DNA from: Candidatus Woesebacteria bacterium RIFCSPHIGHO2_01_FULL_39_23
GTDB lineage: Bacteria; Patescibacteriota; Microgenomatia; UBA8517
Direction of reading: 5' to 3'
DNA: 37,518 nucleotides
Assembly: GCA_001792305.1 (NCBI GenBank)
Contig: MGGH01000025.1
Span: 1 to 37,518, forward strand
Positions 1-8,637 of this stretch are shown one piece after another; the stretch's first letter is position 1, and each line of letters starts with the position of its first letter. The position numbers and the translations under genes are program-made. The notes under the pieces are model-generated. The model was not told the origin of the DNA. It ran no database searches and saw nothing but the letters and a program-made list of their open reading frames with translations.

Positions 1-190
1 TACCTCCAAGTGCCGACCCACCCATACCGGAGATTACTACGTTTTCAGCTAACGAGCATTCAGTGGGAAGATCCAAATTCTTGAACGACAGCCAAGTGTC
101 TTTTATCTGATCAGCCAAGGCCACAACCGACCCATAAACATTACTCTTGTCTATTTTCTTAACGTATTGAAGATCATCCAGTAAGTGCAC
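1..190 (-). CDS. Bifunctional phosphoglucose/phosphomannose isomerase, N-terminal part
   Basis: This is the first 63 codons of a minus-strand gene that runs off the left edge of the window. The peptide opens with an LLDDLQYV-type segment and reaches a Gly-rich SIS-domain loop (SGMGGSALGG) at about residues 54-63, the arrangement of the archaeal-type bifunctional phosphoglucose/phosphomannose isomerases that interconvert fructose-6-P with glucose-6-P or mannose-6-P. The start is GTG: the frame has a TAA two codons upstream and no ATG. A TTGATA-17-TAGTAT promoter ends 6 nt before the GTG, which supports this start and a leaderless mRNA. It lies directly downstream of a phosphohexomutase gene, fitting a sugar-phosphate pair. 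The catalytic residues lie beyond the edge and cannot be checked. Confidence 0.78.
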   Translation of the reverse strand, partial: MHLLDDLQYVKKIDKSNVYGSVVALADQIKDTWLSFKNLDLPTECSLAENVVISGMGGSALGG

Positions 191-225
191 ATCTTAATAC
201 TACAATTGACAAATAAACATATCAA
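191..225 (-). promoter_or_regulatory. Promoter of the isomerase gene, overlapping the 3' end of the mutase
   Basis: Read on the minus strand, TTGATA and TAGTAT are separated by exactly 17 nt, and TAGTAT ends 6 nt before the GTG start. A 14-bp perfect palindrome (AATGTTTAAACATT, 224-237) covers the upstream stop codon and touches the -35 side. Whether it is an operator is unknown. Confidence 0.55.
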
Positions 226-228
226 TGT

Positions 229-1563
229 TTAAACATTTGAGATAATACTCTTTACCAATTTTACACCTTCGGAAAAAAGTTTTCTCGAATGCTCCTCAAT
301 CTTGCTTTCGGCAAAAACTCTAAACTCAGGGGCATTCAGAGACGAACGAAAAAGAAGCCATTCATCATCACCAAGCCATATTTTTACACCGTCACGGTCG
401 TCAATCTTTACTCCTTTATATTTTTTCTTTAATGACTCGTAAATTTTGTCCATCAAATCCCAATCATAATCGAACTTGGTTTTAACTAAATAAAACTTCG
501 GCAGTGTGGCAATCAAACCCGAAAGAGTTAGGTTAGATTTTTTCAAAATATTTAATAGTTTTATAGTTGTCGATCCACCATCACGGCTCATCATCACTTC
601 AGCAGAAATACAACCACCGTTAGGTTCAAAGCCAATATGAGAACCGGTTAATTTCATTTTCTCAACCACATAAGGTGAACCGACTTTTGTTCTGTAAACT
701 TTCTTACCAATGTAATCAACTACTTTTGAAGTGCTTATCGGGGTAACTACCGAATAGCCGTCTGCAAATTTTGCAATAATAGAGGCGCTAAAGTCCCCAG
801 GTATAAACTTTCCTTGCTCGTCAACAAAAACGGCTCTGTCACCATCAGAGTCGTACCCGATTCCCAAGGCTGCTTTTTCTCTTAACACCCTTTCTTTAAG
901 CTCTCTAAACTCTTCTTCCACCTCGGTGTCTCTGGCGAAAAATTTGCCCTGTATCGTGGTATTTAACTCTACTACTTCTAACCCAAGTAAATCTAATACC
1001 TGTGGCATTATATCCGACTGAGCTCCATCACCTGCGTCAACTACCACTTTCCATCTTGGATAATCTTTATCTGCAATTTTAATAAGCATTTCGCTGTACT
1101 CAGTTTTAGCGGAATCTTCACTATGAGTTTTTACCTCAAACCCTCTGTAAAACTCCTTTTCTTTTAAAGAATTGTAAATGTTTTCAATTTCCGCTTCTTG
1201 TGATTTGAGTATCTCTTCTTTATTAAAGAAAAACTTGACACCGTTTAAATAGTCCTTAATATGACTACCGGATATCATGACACCGCCTGCGTACTGGCCT
1301 CCAGTTTGCAAAATATAATTTATCGACGGGACACAAGTGGCACCTTGATCATAAATTTCTCTACCCTCAAAAGATAATCCCGACATAACAGCTTTTGAAA
1401 TTCTAGGGCTAGATCCTCTTGGGTCTATACCTACAGCCACGCCTCCATCATTTTTATGTAAAGTTATAAACTTTGCAAAAGTTCTACCCAAGTCAAAACA
1501 GAATTGCTTAGTAAAAAGCCTCTCAGCATCGCCTCTTATGCCGCTTGTTCCAAATAGGGCCAT
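229..1563 (-). CDS. Phosphomannomutase/phosphoglucomutase (alpha-D-phosphohexomutase family)
   Basis: 444 aa, the usual length for this family, which moves phosphate between C1 and C6 of hexose phosphates through a phosphoserine. Visible motifs are GTSGIRG at residues 5-11, the active-site serine loop SGSHIKDYLNGVK around Ser100 (the family norm is TASHNP followed by NG-K), the metal loop DSDGDR at 238-243, a sugar-binding EPNGG segment near 314, and a C-terminal phosphate-binding stretch (RSSLNAPEFRV). The serine loop is atypical because Asn-Pro is missing after His. It could act on mannose, glucose or glucosamine phosphate; the sequence does not decide. The isomerase gene follows. A copy of the repeated hairpin element lies just upstream, with its TATAGA hexamer 8 nt before the ATG, so the mRNA is probably leaderless. 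Confidence 0.88.
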   Translation of the reverse strand: MALFGTSGIRGDAERLFTKQFCFDLGRTFAKFITLHKNDGGVAVGIDPRGSSPRISKAVMSGLSFEGREIYDQGATCVPSINYILQTGGQYAGGVMISGSHIKDYLNGVKFFFNKEEILKSQEAEIENIYNSLKEKEFYRGFEVKTHSEDSAKTEYSEMLIKIADKDYPRWKVVVDAGDGAQSDIMPQVLDLLGLEVVELNTTIQGKFFARDTEVEEEFRELKERVLREKAALGIGYDSDGDRAVFVDEQGKFIPGDFSASIIAKFADGYSVVTPISTSKVVDYIGKKVYRTKVGSPYVVEKMKLTGSHIGFEPNGGCISAEVMMSRDGGSTTIKLLNILKKSNLTLSGLIATLPKFYLVKTKFDYDWDLMDKIYESLKKKYKGVKIDDRDGVKIWLGDDEWLLFRSSLNAPEFRVFAESKIEEHSRKLFSEGVKLVKSIISNV

Positions 1564-1571
1564 TAATTTAT

Positions 1572-1632
1572 TCTATACCCAAAATACTTTATCACTAACT
1601 AGAATTGCAAATTCGATTTAGTGGGGTTTAAA
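1572..1632 (-). repeat. Repeated hairpin-promoter element, copy D (short form)
   Basis: On the minus strand this begins TTTAAACCCC and forms a hairpin at 1593-1623: outer arms CACTAA/TTAGTG, inner arms GAATT/AATTC, loop TGC. It then runs straight into AAAGTATTTTGGGTATAG, 8 nt before the mutase ATG. Unlike the other copies it lacks the GATCCCC(C)AAAATA arm. The hairpin includes the last codons and the TAG stop of the upstream holA-like gene. Confidence 0.75.
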
Positions 1633-2294
1633 TTCTTAATTATGATAAGGTCAAGGGAAGTGAGTAAATCAACTTTACCTATTTTCGAATTATAGTCAGC
1701 TTCAGCCAAGAGAGATATTATTTTTTTAAGCTTTTGGACACTAAATCTTTCAGATTGTCTTTTGAGTTTTCCTATCCTCCAGGGCGGAGCATTAAAAGTT
1801 TTAGGCTCTGTTTTTACCCAATAGATGTCCCGCAAGTGTCTGGAAAGAATAGCAAGAATCATTTCGACTGCGTTTTTTTCAACGACTTGATGGAGTAGAT
1901 CCAAGATTAACTTGACATTACTCGGATAAAAAGAGTCAAGAAAGGTCCAAAGTTTTTGCGGAATGTCAAATTTTTCAACCTTGGCTCCTTTTGGCAAGTT
2001 TCCTAATATCGTTTTGCCTATTTCTTTCGAAAAGTAAGCAATGACATCAACCTCTAACGTCTTTTTCTGCTTCGTAACAAAATTTTGGAAAATTCTTGGG
2101 TCAACATCGTCAATTACATAGAGTGTCTTTTGACTAAAAAGTGATTGCAAACGGGTTACCTCCTGTAAATTAACATTTTCTTTTCCCCCAATTCTCTTGA
2201 CTTCGTAGCCTTTCTCTTTAATGTTATGAACAATCTCTTCAAGTCGGAGTTTTGATTTGACTAAGTCTTCGCCGTGAACCAAGAGTATTTTCAT
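1599..2294 (-). CDS. holA: DNA polymerase III delta subunit-like protein (HolA family)
   Basis: 231 aa. Delta is the clamp-loader subunit that opens the beta sliding clamp. The best evidence is the C-terminal third: PPWRIGKLKRQSERFS, then an LLAEADYNSKIG segment and LLTSLDLIIIKNL, the usual HolA pattern (PW-kl--Qa, eaD--lK, leli). The N-terminal MKILLVHGEDLV fits the opening strand of the AAA-like fold; Walker motifs are absent, as expected for delta. It is shorter than the usual ~330-340 aa, so the middle domain is reduced. It overlaps the upstream metallopeptidase gene by 4 nt (ATGA), indicating translational coupling. Its last codons form part of hairpin element D. Confidence 0.72.
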   Translation of the reverse strand: MKILLVHGEDLVKSKLRLEEIVHNIKEKGYEVKRIGGKENVNLQEVTRLQSLFSQKTLYVIDDVDPRIFQNFVTKQKKTLEVDVIAYFSKEIGKTILGNLPKGAKVEKFDIPQKLWTFLDSFYPSNVKLILDLLHQVVEKNAVEMILAILSRHLRDIYWVKTEPKTFNAPPWRIGKLKRQSERFSVQKLKKIISLLAEADYNSKIGKVDLLTSLDLIIIKNLNPTKSNLQF

Positions 2295-2704
2295 TTTCTT
2301 TTTTGTCTTCTGTGGTTAGTAATTATTTCATCAAGTTTTTTATGGAAATTGCTTTTACCCCGTCTTGTATGAGCAACAAGTGCACCTGAAAAGTTTTTTG
2401 GAATATGAGCTAACTCATGCAAAATAACTTCATCTTTTTGACCTTCGCTAAGTTTTTCAAATTTTTCTGAAACAGTCTCTATTATATAGGCGGGTTTAAT
2501 ATTAAGTATCTCTTGCCAAATTTTTGAGAGCCCCCAAATTCTCGCTACAGCACGGGAACGTGAATTTATTGAAGAAACAGTAAAGATTCTCATTGCATCT
2601 ACCCAGTTCAAAGATAAACTACTGACTAATCTATTTACCCTCTTTTTCAAAGACTTATTTTCCGAGAAGATAAATTTTCCCCTATACTTTAAATACCTCG
2701 GCAC
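2291..2704 (-). CDS. Putative small metallopeptidase (HELAH zinc motif)
   Basis: 137 aa. The only clear functional mark is an HExxH zinc site, HELAH at residues 96-100, followed by IPKNFSG and HTRRGKSNFH; His112 or His121 could be the third ligand. This layout matches the short 'putative phage metallopeptidase'-type proteins found in phages, archaea and CPR bacteria. No signal peptide or membrane segment is visible, so it should be cytoplasmic. The start is GTG, chosen because GGAGG lies 9 nt upstream inside the preceding gene, which it overlaps by 23 nt. Its substrate is unknown. It sits between an EF-Tu-domain-II-like gene and holA in one tight operon. Confidence 0.65.
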   Translation of the reverse strand: MPRYLKYRGKFIFSENKSLKKRVNRLVSSLSLNWVDAMRIFTVSSINSRSRAVARIWGLSKIWQEILNIKPAYIIETVSEKFEKLSEGQKDEVILHELAHIPKNFSGALVAHTRRGKSNFHKKLDEIITNHRRQKRK

Positions 2705-2930
2705 CTTCTTTAACCTCCTCAGTTGCTTTTATAGCAACTGTTTCTCCTTTTTTAGCAGTCGTTATCTTTTTGTGCTCCATTTGCATTTCTTCGACACTTT
2801 GTTCAAAAAGATCTTCACCCCCACGGGCAAACTTCAATTTATCTCCAACGGAAACATCGCCAGTTAGATCAACTACCGCTACTTTTATTTTGTCATAGTA
2901 ATGAACTACTCTACCAACTTTGAAACTCAT
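2682..2930 (-). CDS. EF-Tu domain-II-like mini-protein
   Basis: 82 aa. The sequence VGRVVHYYDKIKVAVVDL, then GDVSVGDKLKFARGG, SVEEMQMEHKKITTAKKGETVAIK and a final EGAEVFKV follows the beta-barrel of translation-factor domain II (EF-Tu/IF2), with no GTPase domain. Stand-alone proteins of this kind are annotated in archaea and CPR as 'translation elongation factor-like'; their role is not established. A GGGGGTGA ribosome-binding sequence lies just upstream of the ATG. It lies downstream of ruvC (16-nt gap) and overlaps the metallopeptidase gene, so the three are probably co-transcribed. Confidence 0.72.
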   Translation of the reverse strand: MSFKVGRVVHYYDKIKVAVVDLTGDVSVGDKLKFARGGEDLFEQSVEEMQMEHKKITTAKKGETVAIKATEEVKEGAEVFKV

Positions 2931-2946
2931 TTATATCACCCCCATC

Positions 2947-3444
2947 TTATCCTGAAACCCGAGTACTATATACGTGGCATAATGCTACAGCTAAAGCATC
3001 TGCACTATTGTCAAAGTGTGTCTTTTTTCGCGCACGGCTTCGAACTTTACTCCCGAGCACTTTTCTGACAGACTGCTGTATCACTTTTTTATCAGCTCTC
3101 CCATCACCCGCTATAACTTTTTTGATAGTTCCAGGTGCGTATTCAAAAACCGGTACCTTAAAAGCTGCCGCTGAAAGGAGCATCACTCCCTGAGCCTGAC
3201 CAACCTGTATAGCTGTTTTGGCATTTGTCGCAAAAAACAACTTTTCAATTGCCAAAACGTCTGGTCGATGTTCTTTTAAAAGAGCACGCATTTCCCTGTA
3301 AATACCAAATAGTCTATTTTCCGCTAAAAGTTCTTTATTAGTTTCGATTAAACCAAATCCACGAAGAATAATACCATTTCCATTTACTTCTATTGCTCCC
3401 CACCCAGTTGTTGCTGTTCCGGGGTCAATACCAATAACAAGCAT
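2947..3444 (-). CDS. ruvC: Holliday junction resolvase RuvC
   Basis: 165 aa, normal RuvC length. RuvC is the endonuclease that cuts Holliday junctions with RuvAB. Visible residues are IGIDPGTATTGWG with Asp7, AIEKLFF with Glu67, and the C-terminal HFDNSADALAVALCH with Asp149. The residue three before Asp149, which is Asp in E. coli and His in Thermus, is Asn146 here, with Asp145 and His143 close by. The gene has no Shine-Dalgarno; its TATAAT hexamer ends 6 nt before the ATG within repeat element B, so the transcript is probably leaderless. It heads an operon with the EF-Tu-like, metallopeptidase and holA-like genes. Confidence 0.93.
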   Translation of the reverse strand: MLVIGIDPGTATTGWGAIEVNGNGIILRGFGLIETNKELLAENRLFGIYREMRALLKEHRPDVLAIEKLFFATNAKTAIQVGQAQGVMLLSAAAFKVPVFEYAPGTIKKVIAGDGRADKKVIQQSVRKVLGSKVRSRARKKTHFDNSADALAVALCHVYSTRVSG

Positions 3445-3450
3445 TAAATT

Positions 3451-3550
3451 ATTATACCCAAAATACTTTAATTTGCATCCTCAAAATTGTATTTTGGGGG
3501 ATCAAAATCACTTGCGAGGATTGTAAATTCTTTGTAAGTGGAGTTTATAC
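3451..3550 (-). repeat. Repeated hairpin-promoter element, copy B
   Basis: Copy in the rplS-ruvC gap. On the minus strand the order is GGTATAAACTCC, hairpin 1 (3509-3540; outer arms CACTT/AAGTG, inner arms GAATT/AATCC with one mismatch, loop TAC), GATCCCCCAAAATAC, then GTATTTTGGGTATAAT 6 nt before ruvC. CCCAAAATAC (3457-3466) and GTATTTTGGG (3489-3498) on the plus strand form a second, perfect 10-bp inverted repeat with a 22-nt spacer. No T-run follows, so it does not resemble an intrinsic terminator. Confidence 0.8.
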
Positions 3551-3553
3551 CAG

Positions 3554-3916
3554 TTAAATGCGTCTTGCTGCTCGGCTGTAGATTTTTTCAATCTCTTTTT
3601 TAGACTTTTGCCTTATATAGTACAGCTTAGAACGGCGAACTCCCTCTTTGCCCTTTCTTTTTACAATCACTTTTTCGATCGAAGGCAAGTTTATAGGAAA
3701 TATTCTTTCAATCCCTACTTTTGTAGATCCAATTCGCCGAACAGTAAATGATTTACCAAAACCCCTGCCTTTTATTGAAATTACAGTACCTTCAAATACC
3801 TGTGTGCGGGTTTTCCCTGTTTCGCTAGACGATTCTCCTTCTTTGACATTTATGTGCACAACCACCTTGTCACCTACGCCGAAAACGGAACCTTTAAAGT
3901 TCACTGAAATTGCCAT
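3554..3916 (-). CDS. rplS: 50S ribosomal protein L19
   Basis: 120 aa. L19 sits at the 30S-50S interface. It is recognised by the paired VGDKVVVHINVKEG and TRTQVFEGTVISIKGRG beta strands, followed by FTVRRIGSTKVGIERIFP and the C-terminal VRRSKLYYIRQKS, in the family order and at about the family length. A TAAAAT hexamer overlapping the end of dnaE lies 9 nt upstream of the ATG with no Shine-Dalgarno, suggesting its own leaderless promoter. The more usual neighbours trmD and rimM are absent. Confidence 0.95.
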   Translation of the reverse strand: MAISVNFKGSVFGVGDKVVVHINVKEGESSSETGKTRTQVFEGTVISIKGRGFGKSFTVRRIGSTKVGIERIFPINLPSIEKVIVKRKGKEGVRRSKLYYIRQKSKKEIEKIYSRAARRI

Positions 3917-3928
3917 ATCAACGCTATT

Positions 3929-6900
3929 TTAGCTTAAATCTTCCCTCTCAAGCAAGTCGGAGATTGATCTTGCCAAACTCTCCGTCCACGAAACCTTAAT
4001 GGGCAACATGTATTCTTTATTTTTTTCTTCAAATTTTAATATTACTTGAGTATGCCCTGGATTTTTAAGAAGCAAGTTTTTAAGACTTGTGAGTTTTTCG
4101 ACTGAAGCCTTTTTTGGAATTCTGATAAAGAAATTGTTCTCAATTGTTTCTCCTTCTAAAAAGAGAGAGTCAACCAAAACTACAGGGGTTTCCTCCCTGG
4201 TGTCTAATTTACCTGAAACAAGGAGGGGTTTTCTTGAAACAAGCACCTCCCTATAAGTTTTATATACCTTCGGAAAAATTACGACCTCGATAGTACCTGT
4301 ATCGTCTTCAACTTTTGCAAATGCCATCTCGTCACCTTTCCTTTTTGTAAACACCACTCTCATGTCAGTTACCAAACCTGCAATTTTTAAGTTGTAAGAA
4401 TTTTTGGAGGCCTCAATTTGGTTAATTTTATGCGTAGCAAACTTTTCGAGGTTTCCAAGTAGTTCAAAAATAGACTTGCCAGTTAGAGAAAACCCGAGCA
4501 ATTGTTTTTCAAAACTCTGCAATTCTTCTTCGTTAAATTCGTCAACATCGGGGAATATAAAATCCTTAGGTCCGGCAATTTTATCCAAGTCGTCCCCAAA
4601 AAGTCCCTGTTGAGGAGAGTTGGATTTAAGTCTGTATTTATCTCTTATTGTGTCAATCGAATACAAAAGTGAGGCTCTATTTCCAAACTTACTTAAAGCA
4701 CCGACTTTGATTAAACTCTCTAAAACTTTCTTGTTTACACGTCTTCCGTCAACACGTCTGACAAGGTCTACAAAAGAAGTAAACTTGCTTTTACTTCTTT
4801 CCTCAAGTACCGCTTCTATTGCGGCTTTACCCACATTTTTAATTGCATCGAGTCCAAACCTTATCGCTTCTTCACCATTTTCGACTTTTTCAATATTAAA
4901 TCCGACGCTGGATTCGTTAATATCGGGAGGTAGTACTCTTATTCCCATTCTTTTACATTCATTTATTGCAGCTGAAACTTTATCGGTATCTTTTGCCTCC
5001 GCAGTCAAAAGTGCTGTCATATATTCCACGGGGAAGTTAGCTTTCATGTAAGAAGTCTGGTATGCAACCATGCCGTAACTAGCTGCGTGAGCCTTATTAA
5101 ACCCGTAACCCTGGAATGGCTCGAAAAGTTTCCATAAACCCTCTGCCTCTTTTTTTGTCATAGATGAATGCTTTATACAACCCTCGACAAAGATGTCGTG
5201 TTGCTTGGCCATTTCCTCGGGAATTTTTTTACCCACTGCTTTTCTGAATTTATCGACAGTCTCCCATGTATAACCTGCCATTTCTAGAGCAGTAAACAAA
5301 AGGTCATCTTGGTAAACAAGAATTCCAAAAGACTTGTCCAAAAATTTTTCCATTTTAGGATGGTAATAAGTAACTTTTTTCTCACCTTTTTTCCTTGCAA
5401 TATATTCCGGAATGTTAGCAATGGGTCCTGGCCTAAAAAGGGCTATCATTGCCATAATGTCCTCAATTCGCTCAGGTTTAAGTTCGACTAGATATCTTGT
5501 CATCCCCGAACCTGATAGCTGAAACGTACCCATGGTTTCGCCGCGAGAGAGCATCTCAAAAGTTTTTTTATCATCAAGCGGAATCTTAACTAGGTCGATA
5601 CTAATCGTGCGGTTAATCCGAGCAAGCTCTACAGCTCCTCGTAGAATCGATAGATTTCGAATCCCTAAAACATCAAGCTTGACTAAACCGATCTCCTCAC
5701 AAGAATGCATTTCGTATTGAGTAATAATTTTGGTTCCATTGGGTTCATATTGAATCGGAGTAAATTCTGTTAGCTCTTTGGGTGCAATAACAATACCCGC
5801 TGCGTGAACAGACACATGTCTTGCGTTTCCTTCGATCTGTCTAGCCAAGTCGACTATGACTTTTGCATCTTTATCCATTTTGTATAAGGCACTAAGCTCG
5901 GGGCTATCCTTAAGGGCTCGCTCTATTGTCATTGGAAAACCTTGTGATCCCAAAGGGGTTAGTTTTGCAATCTTATCTCCCGTTGAATATGGAAAACCTA
6001 AGACTCTAGCTATATCACGGACAGAAGCTTTTGCTAACATTCTCCCAAAAGTGCAAATCTGTCCGACTCTGTTCTTGCCGTATTTTTCTTTCAAATAATC
6101 AATCATCTCTTCTCTACGATCATCAGCAATATCTATATCAATGTCAGGGGCAGATGGCCTAAACGGATTTAAAAAACGCTCAAAAGGCAGAACGTATTTA
6201 ATTGGATCTATTGTCGTAATTCCCAAACAGAAAGACACCAAGGAACCTGCCACACTTCCCCTGGTGTTGATTGGGATCTGCCTCGATTTTGCCCATTGAG
6301 CCATATCCTCATAGATTAAAAAATAAGGGGCGTATCCCTTTTTACAAATAACTTCAAGCTCTTTTTCAAGTCTATCCGTAAGTTCTTTATCGACTTTTTT
6401 AAATTTCTCTTTCAATGAGTTTTGGGCTTTATCTTTTAATATTTCCTCCGGTTTTTTACCGTCTTTAATTTCTATTTCAGGAAAATACCACTGTCCCAAA
6501 ACAAACTCGACATTGCATTTATCTGCTATTTTCAAAGAATTTTCCAGAGCGTCGGGCAAATCTGGAAAAAGTTCCTGCATCTGACCGGGAGTTGTTACCC
6601 AAAAACTTGGGCTGTCAATAAATCTCAAACGCTTAATGTCTGATACATTTTTACCAGTCGCAATGCAAACTAATGCATCTTGTGCTGTGGCGTCTTCCTT
6701 TTTTATATAATGGGCGTCATTTGTGGCAACAATCGGTATGCCTAATTCCCTACTCAATTTCAAAACTCCATCGTTTGTTATCTTTTCATTTTTGGCCATA
6801 GTGTATAAAGAGTTTTTAATTTCTTGATTTTGTGTTGACGTAGCAAAGGAGTCATAGTAGTGCCTTTGTATTTCTAAATAATAATCTTCTCCAAAAAGGT

Positions 6901-7390
6901 TCAAGTACCACTCGGCTATTTCTTTAGCCTTTTGGTAAGACTCGTTGACAAAAGCTTGAGCGAGTTCACCCAGGCCACAAGCTGACGTGCAAACTAAACC
7001 CCCGGAGTATTTACCAAGGGTTTCCCTATCAAATCTTGGCCTATAATAATATCCCTCAAGGTGGGCAATGGAGATCAACTTCATAAGATTTTTATAACCT
7101 TCCAAATTTTTAGCTAATAGAAGTAGGTGGAAATTCTGTATCTTGCTTCGCTCTATCCTTTCTGTGTGCTTAACATTCGTGGTATACGCTTCTACGCCGA
7201 TGATTGGTTTAAGACCAGCATCTTTAACCAACTTATAAAATTCGATAGCACCATACATTGCTCCATGGTCAGTTATAGCGACAGAATTCATTCCGTTTTC
7301 TCTAATGTGTTTTGTCAAAACCCTAATTTTAGATAAGCCATCAAGAAGTGAGTATTCTGTATGGAGATGAAGGTGGACAAAGTCAATCAT
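3929..7390 (-). CDS. dnaE: DNA polymerase III alpha subunit (DnaE)
   Basis: 1153 aa, typical for DnaE, the replicative polymerase. The order is an N-terminal PHP domain (FVHLHLHTEYSLLDG, residues 4-18; TDHGAMYG), the polymerase core with catalytic PDIDIDIADDR near residues 413-423, FRPGPIANIPEYI and GYGFNKAHAASYG in the fingers/palm, then helix-hairpin-helix and an OB-fold segment (about 980-1060: IAGLVTDMRVVFTKRKGDEMAF). The PHP metal residues HLH and DHG are kept, so proofreading or pyrophosphatase activity is possible. A small C-terminal tau-binding region remains. It is 7 nt from the MFS gene upstream and 12 nt from rplS downstream. Confidence 0.96.
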   Translation of the reverse strand: MIDFVHLHLHTEYSLLDGLSKIRVLTKHIRENGMNSVAITDHGAMYGAIEFYKLVKDAGLKPIIGVEAYTTNVKHTERIERSKIQNFHLLLLAKNLEGYKNLMKLISIAHLEGYYYRPRFDRETLGKYSGGLVCTSACGLGELAQAFVNESYQKAKEIAEWYLNLFGEDYYLEIQRHYYDSFATSTQNQEIKNSLYTMAKNEKITNDGVLKLSRELGIPIVATNDAHYIKKEDATAQDALVCIATGKNVSDIKRLRFIDSPSFWVTTPGQMQELFPDLPDALENSLKIADKCNVEFVLGQWYFPEIEIKDGKKPEEILKDKAQNSLKEKFKKVDKELTDRLEKELEVICKKGYAPYFLIYEDMAQWAKSRQIPINTRGSVAGSLVSFCLGITTIDPIKYVLPFERFLNPFRPSAPDIDIDIADDRREEMIDYLKEKYGKNRVGQICTFGRMLAKASVRDIARVLGFPYSTGDKIAKLTPLGSQGFPMTIERALKDSPELSALYKMDKDAKVIVDLARQIEGNARHVSVHAAGIVIAPKELTEFTPIQYEPNGTKIITQYEMHSCEEIGLVKLDVLGIRNLSILRGAVELARINRTISIDLVKIPLDDKKTFEMLSRGETMGTFQLSGSGMTRYLVELKPERIEDIMAMIALFRPGPIANIPEYIARKKGEKKVTYYHPKMEKFLDKSFGILVYQDDLLFTALEMAGYTWETVDKFRKAVGKKIPEEMAKQHDIFVEGCIKHSSMTKKEAEGLWKLFEPFQGYGFNKAHAASYGMVAYQTSYMKANFPVEYMTALLTAEAKDTDKVSAAINECKRMGIRVLPPDINESSVGFNIEKVENGEEAIRFGLDAIKNVGKAAIEAVLEERSKSKFTSFVDLVRRVDGRRVNKKVLESLIKVGALSKFGNRASLLYSIDTIRDKYRLKSNSPQQGLFGDDLDKIAGPKDFIFPDVDEFNEEELQSFEKQLLGFSLTGKSIFELLGNLEKFATHKINQIEASKNSYNLKIAGLVTDMRVVFTKRKGDEMAFAKVEDDTGTIEVVIFPKVYKTYREVLVSRKPLLVSGKLDTREETPVVLVDSLFLEGETIENNFFIRIPKKASVEKLTSLKNLLLKNPGHTQVILKFEEKNKEYMLPIKVSWTESLARSISDLLEREDLS

Positions 7391-7397
7391 TTTTCTT

Positions 7398-8636
7398 TCA
7401 TATTATCAGATACTTTTGTCTTTTTTTAAACCAAAGACTAACTAGAATTCCCCCAATCCCCAAGATGAATAACAAAAGCTTAATTCCGAAAATTTCCGTG
7501 ATTGTAGCCGAAAACAAAACAGGTAACAGAGTCGCAACAGTTGTAACAAACCAAATATTACCAAAAACTCTTCCCATAAGGTCTTGGGGCGTAACCTCCT
7601 GCAAAAAAGTAAGAGATGGAATAATCCCAACAACATACGCGCCTCCTGCTAGAAAAAAGCACAAGATTGCAATCAATCTTCCTAGCCAGAAGTAAACATT
7701 TGGAACGATTGTACTTATTATCAATAGACAAATAGACAAAATAAGCAAAGAGTACCAGATTAATTTTCTCTTTCTTACCCGCCTTTCCATAAGTCTTGCG
7801 ACAATGAATGTAGAACTGAGTGCGCCAACAGCACCAGGAACAACAACAATAAGACCAGCTAAACTTACCTCGGTCTTGACTACCTGTGAAACAATCGCCG
7901 GCAAACTAACAACAACAATAGACAAAGTTACTTGCAAACCAATCAAAATTAAGAAAGGAAAGAGTATTTTGGTATTGTTTTTGATGAAACTATAACCTTC
8001 GAGCATGTCAGAGAAAAACTTGCCGACTCCTTTCTCAAAGTCACGGGGTAACTTTTCGTGGGATTTGAGTGTGGGCAATAAGCTTACGCTTAAGGCGGCT
8101 GTTGCTAAAACTACGGATGCGGCTATGGTTGTAACCTTAAAACCTACAAAGTTATAAAGAAAACCAGCAAGTACGAATCCTGAAACCAAACCTGACTGAA
8201 CGGTAATAAAAAATAAACTATTAGCTTGAGGTAATCTTTTTTTGTGTACAATGTGCGGCAAAGTTGCAGCTTCCGAAGGCATATAAAATTGGTTAAACAA
8301 CGAATAAGTAAACACAACTGCATAAGAAAGGAACAAATATTTGTAGTAAAAAAATGAAAAGCTGAAAATAACAAGAGACTGAAATGCCAGACTTAATATC
8401 ATTATTTTTCTCTTGTCGACTATGTCAGCAGTTACTGCGCCGATCGGTCCGAATACAATTGCGGGCATTGCATAAGCAACCCAGACAAAAGAGACGGCTA
8501 TTGTCGAGTTTGTTAACTCGAATATTCTGGTGATAATAAGAAAACTTAAAGTATTGATTATTAACTGGGAAATTATCTGGGAAAACCACAAATAAGTGAA
8601 GTGTCTCGACTTAATCGTGCTGACAAATTCTCTCAT
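7398..8636 (-). CDS. Major facilitator superfamily transporter
   Basis: 412 aa with about 12 hydrophobic segments. The loop after the second segment reads GAVTADIVDKRKIM, the MFS motif A (G-xxxD-xxxRR), and a second short basic loop (MERRVRKRKL) sits at mid-protein between the two six-helix bundles. A later LMGRVFGNIWF segment is typical of the MFS_3/enterobactin-exporter-like group. The substrate cannot be read from the sequence; drug or metabolite efflux is the usual guess for this group. The ATG follows the gatB stop by one base, so it probably shares that transcript. Confidence 0.85.
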   Translation of the reverse strand: MREFVSTIKSRHFTYLWFSQIISQLIINTLSFLIITRIFELTNSTIAVSFVWVAYAMPAIVFGPIGAVTADIVDKRKIMILSLAFQSLVIFSFSFFYYKYLFLSYAVVFTYSLFNQFYMPSEAATLPHIVHKKRLPQANSLFFITVQSGLVSGFVLAGFLYNFVGFKVTTIAASVVLATAALSVSLLPTLKSHEKLPRDFEKGVGKFFSDMLEGYSFIKNNTKILFPFLILIGLQVTLSIVVVSLPAIVSQVVKTEVSLAGLIVVVPGAVGALSSTFIVARLMERRVRKRKLIWYSLLILSICLLIISTIVPNVYFWLGRLIAILCFFLAGGAYVVGIIPSLTFLQEVTPQDLMGRVFGNIWFVTTVATLLPVLFSATITEIFGIKLLLFILGIGGILVSLWFKKRQKYLII

Positions 8637-8637
8637 C

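Noticed and set aside
3448-3500. Hairpin upstream of ruvC as the intrinsic terminator of rplS
   Set aside because: Neither inverted repeat is followed by a T-run in the direction of rplS transcription, and the same structure occurs upstream of unrelated genes.
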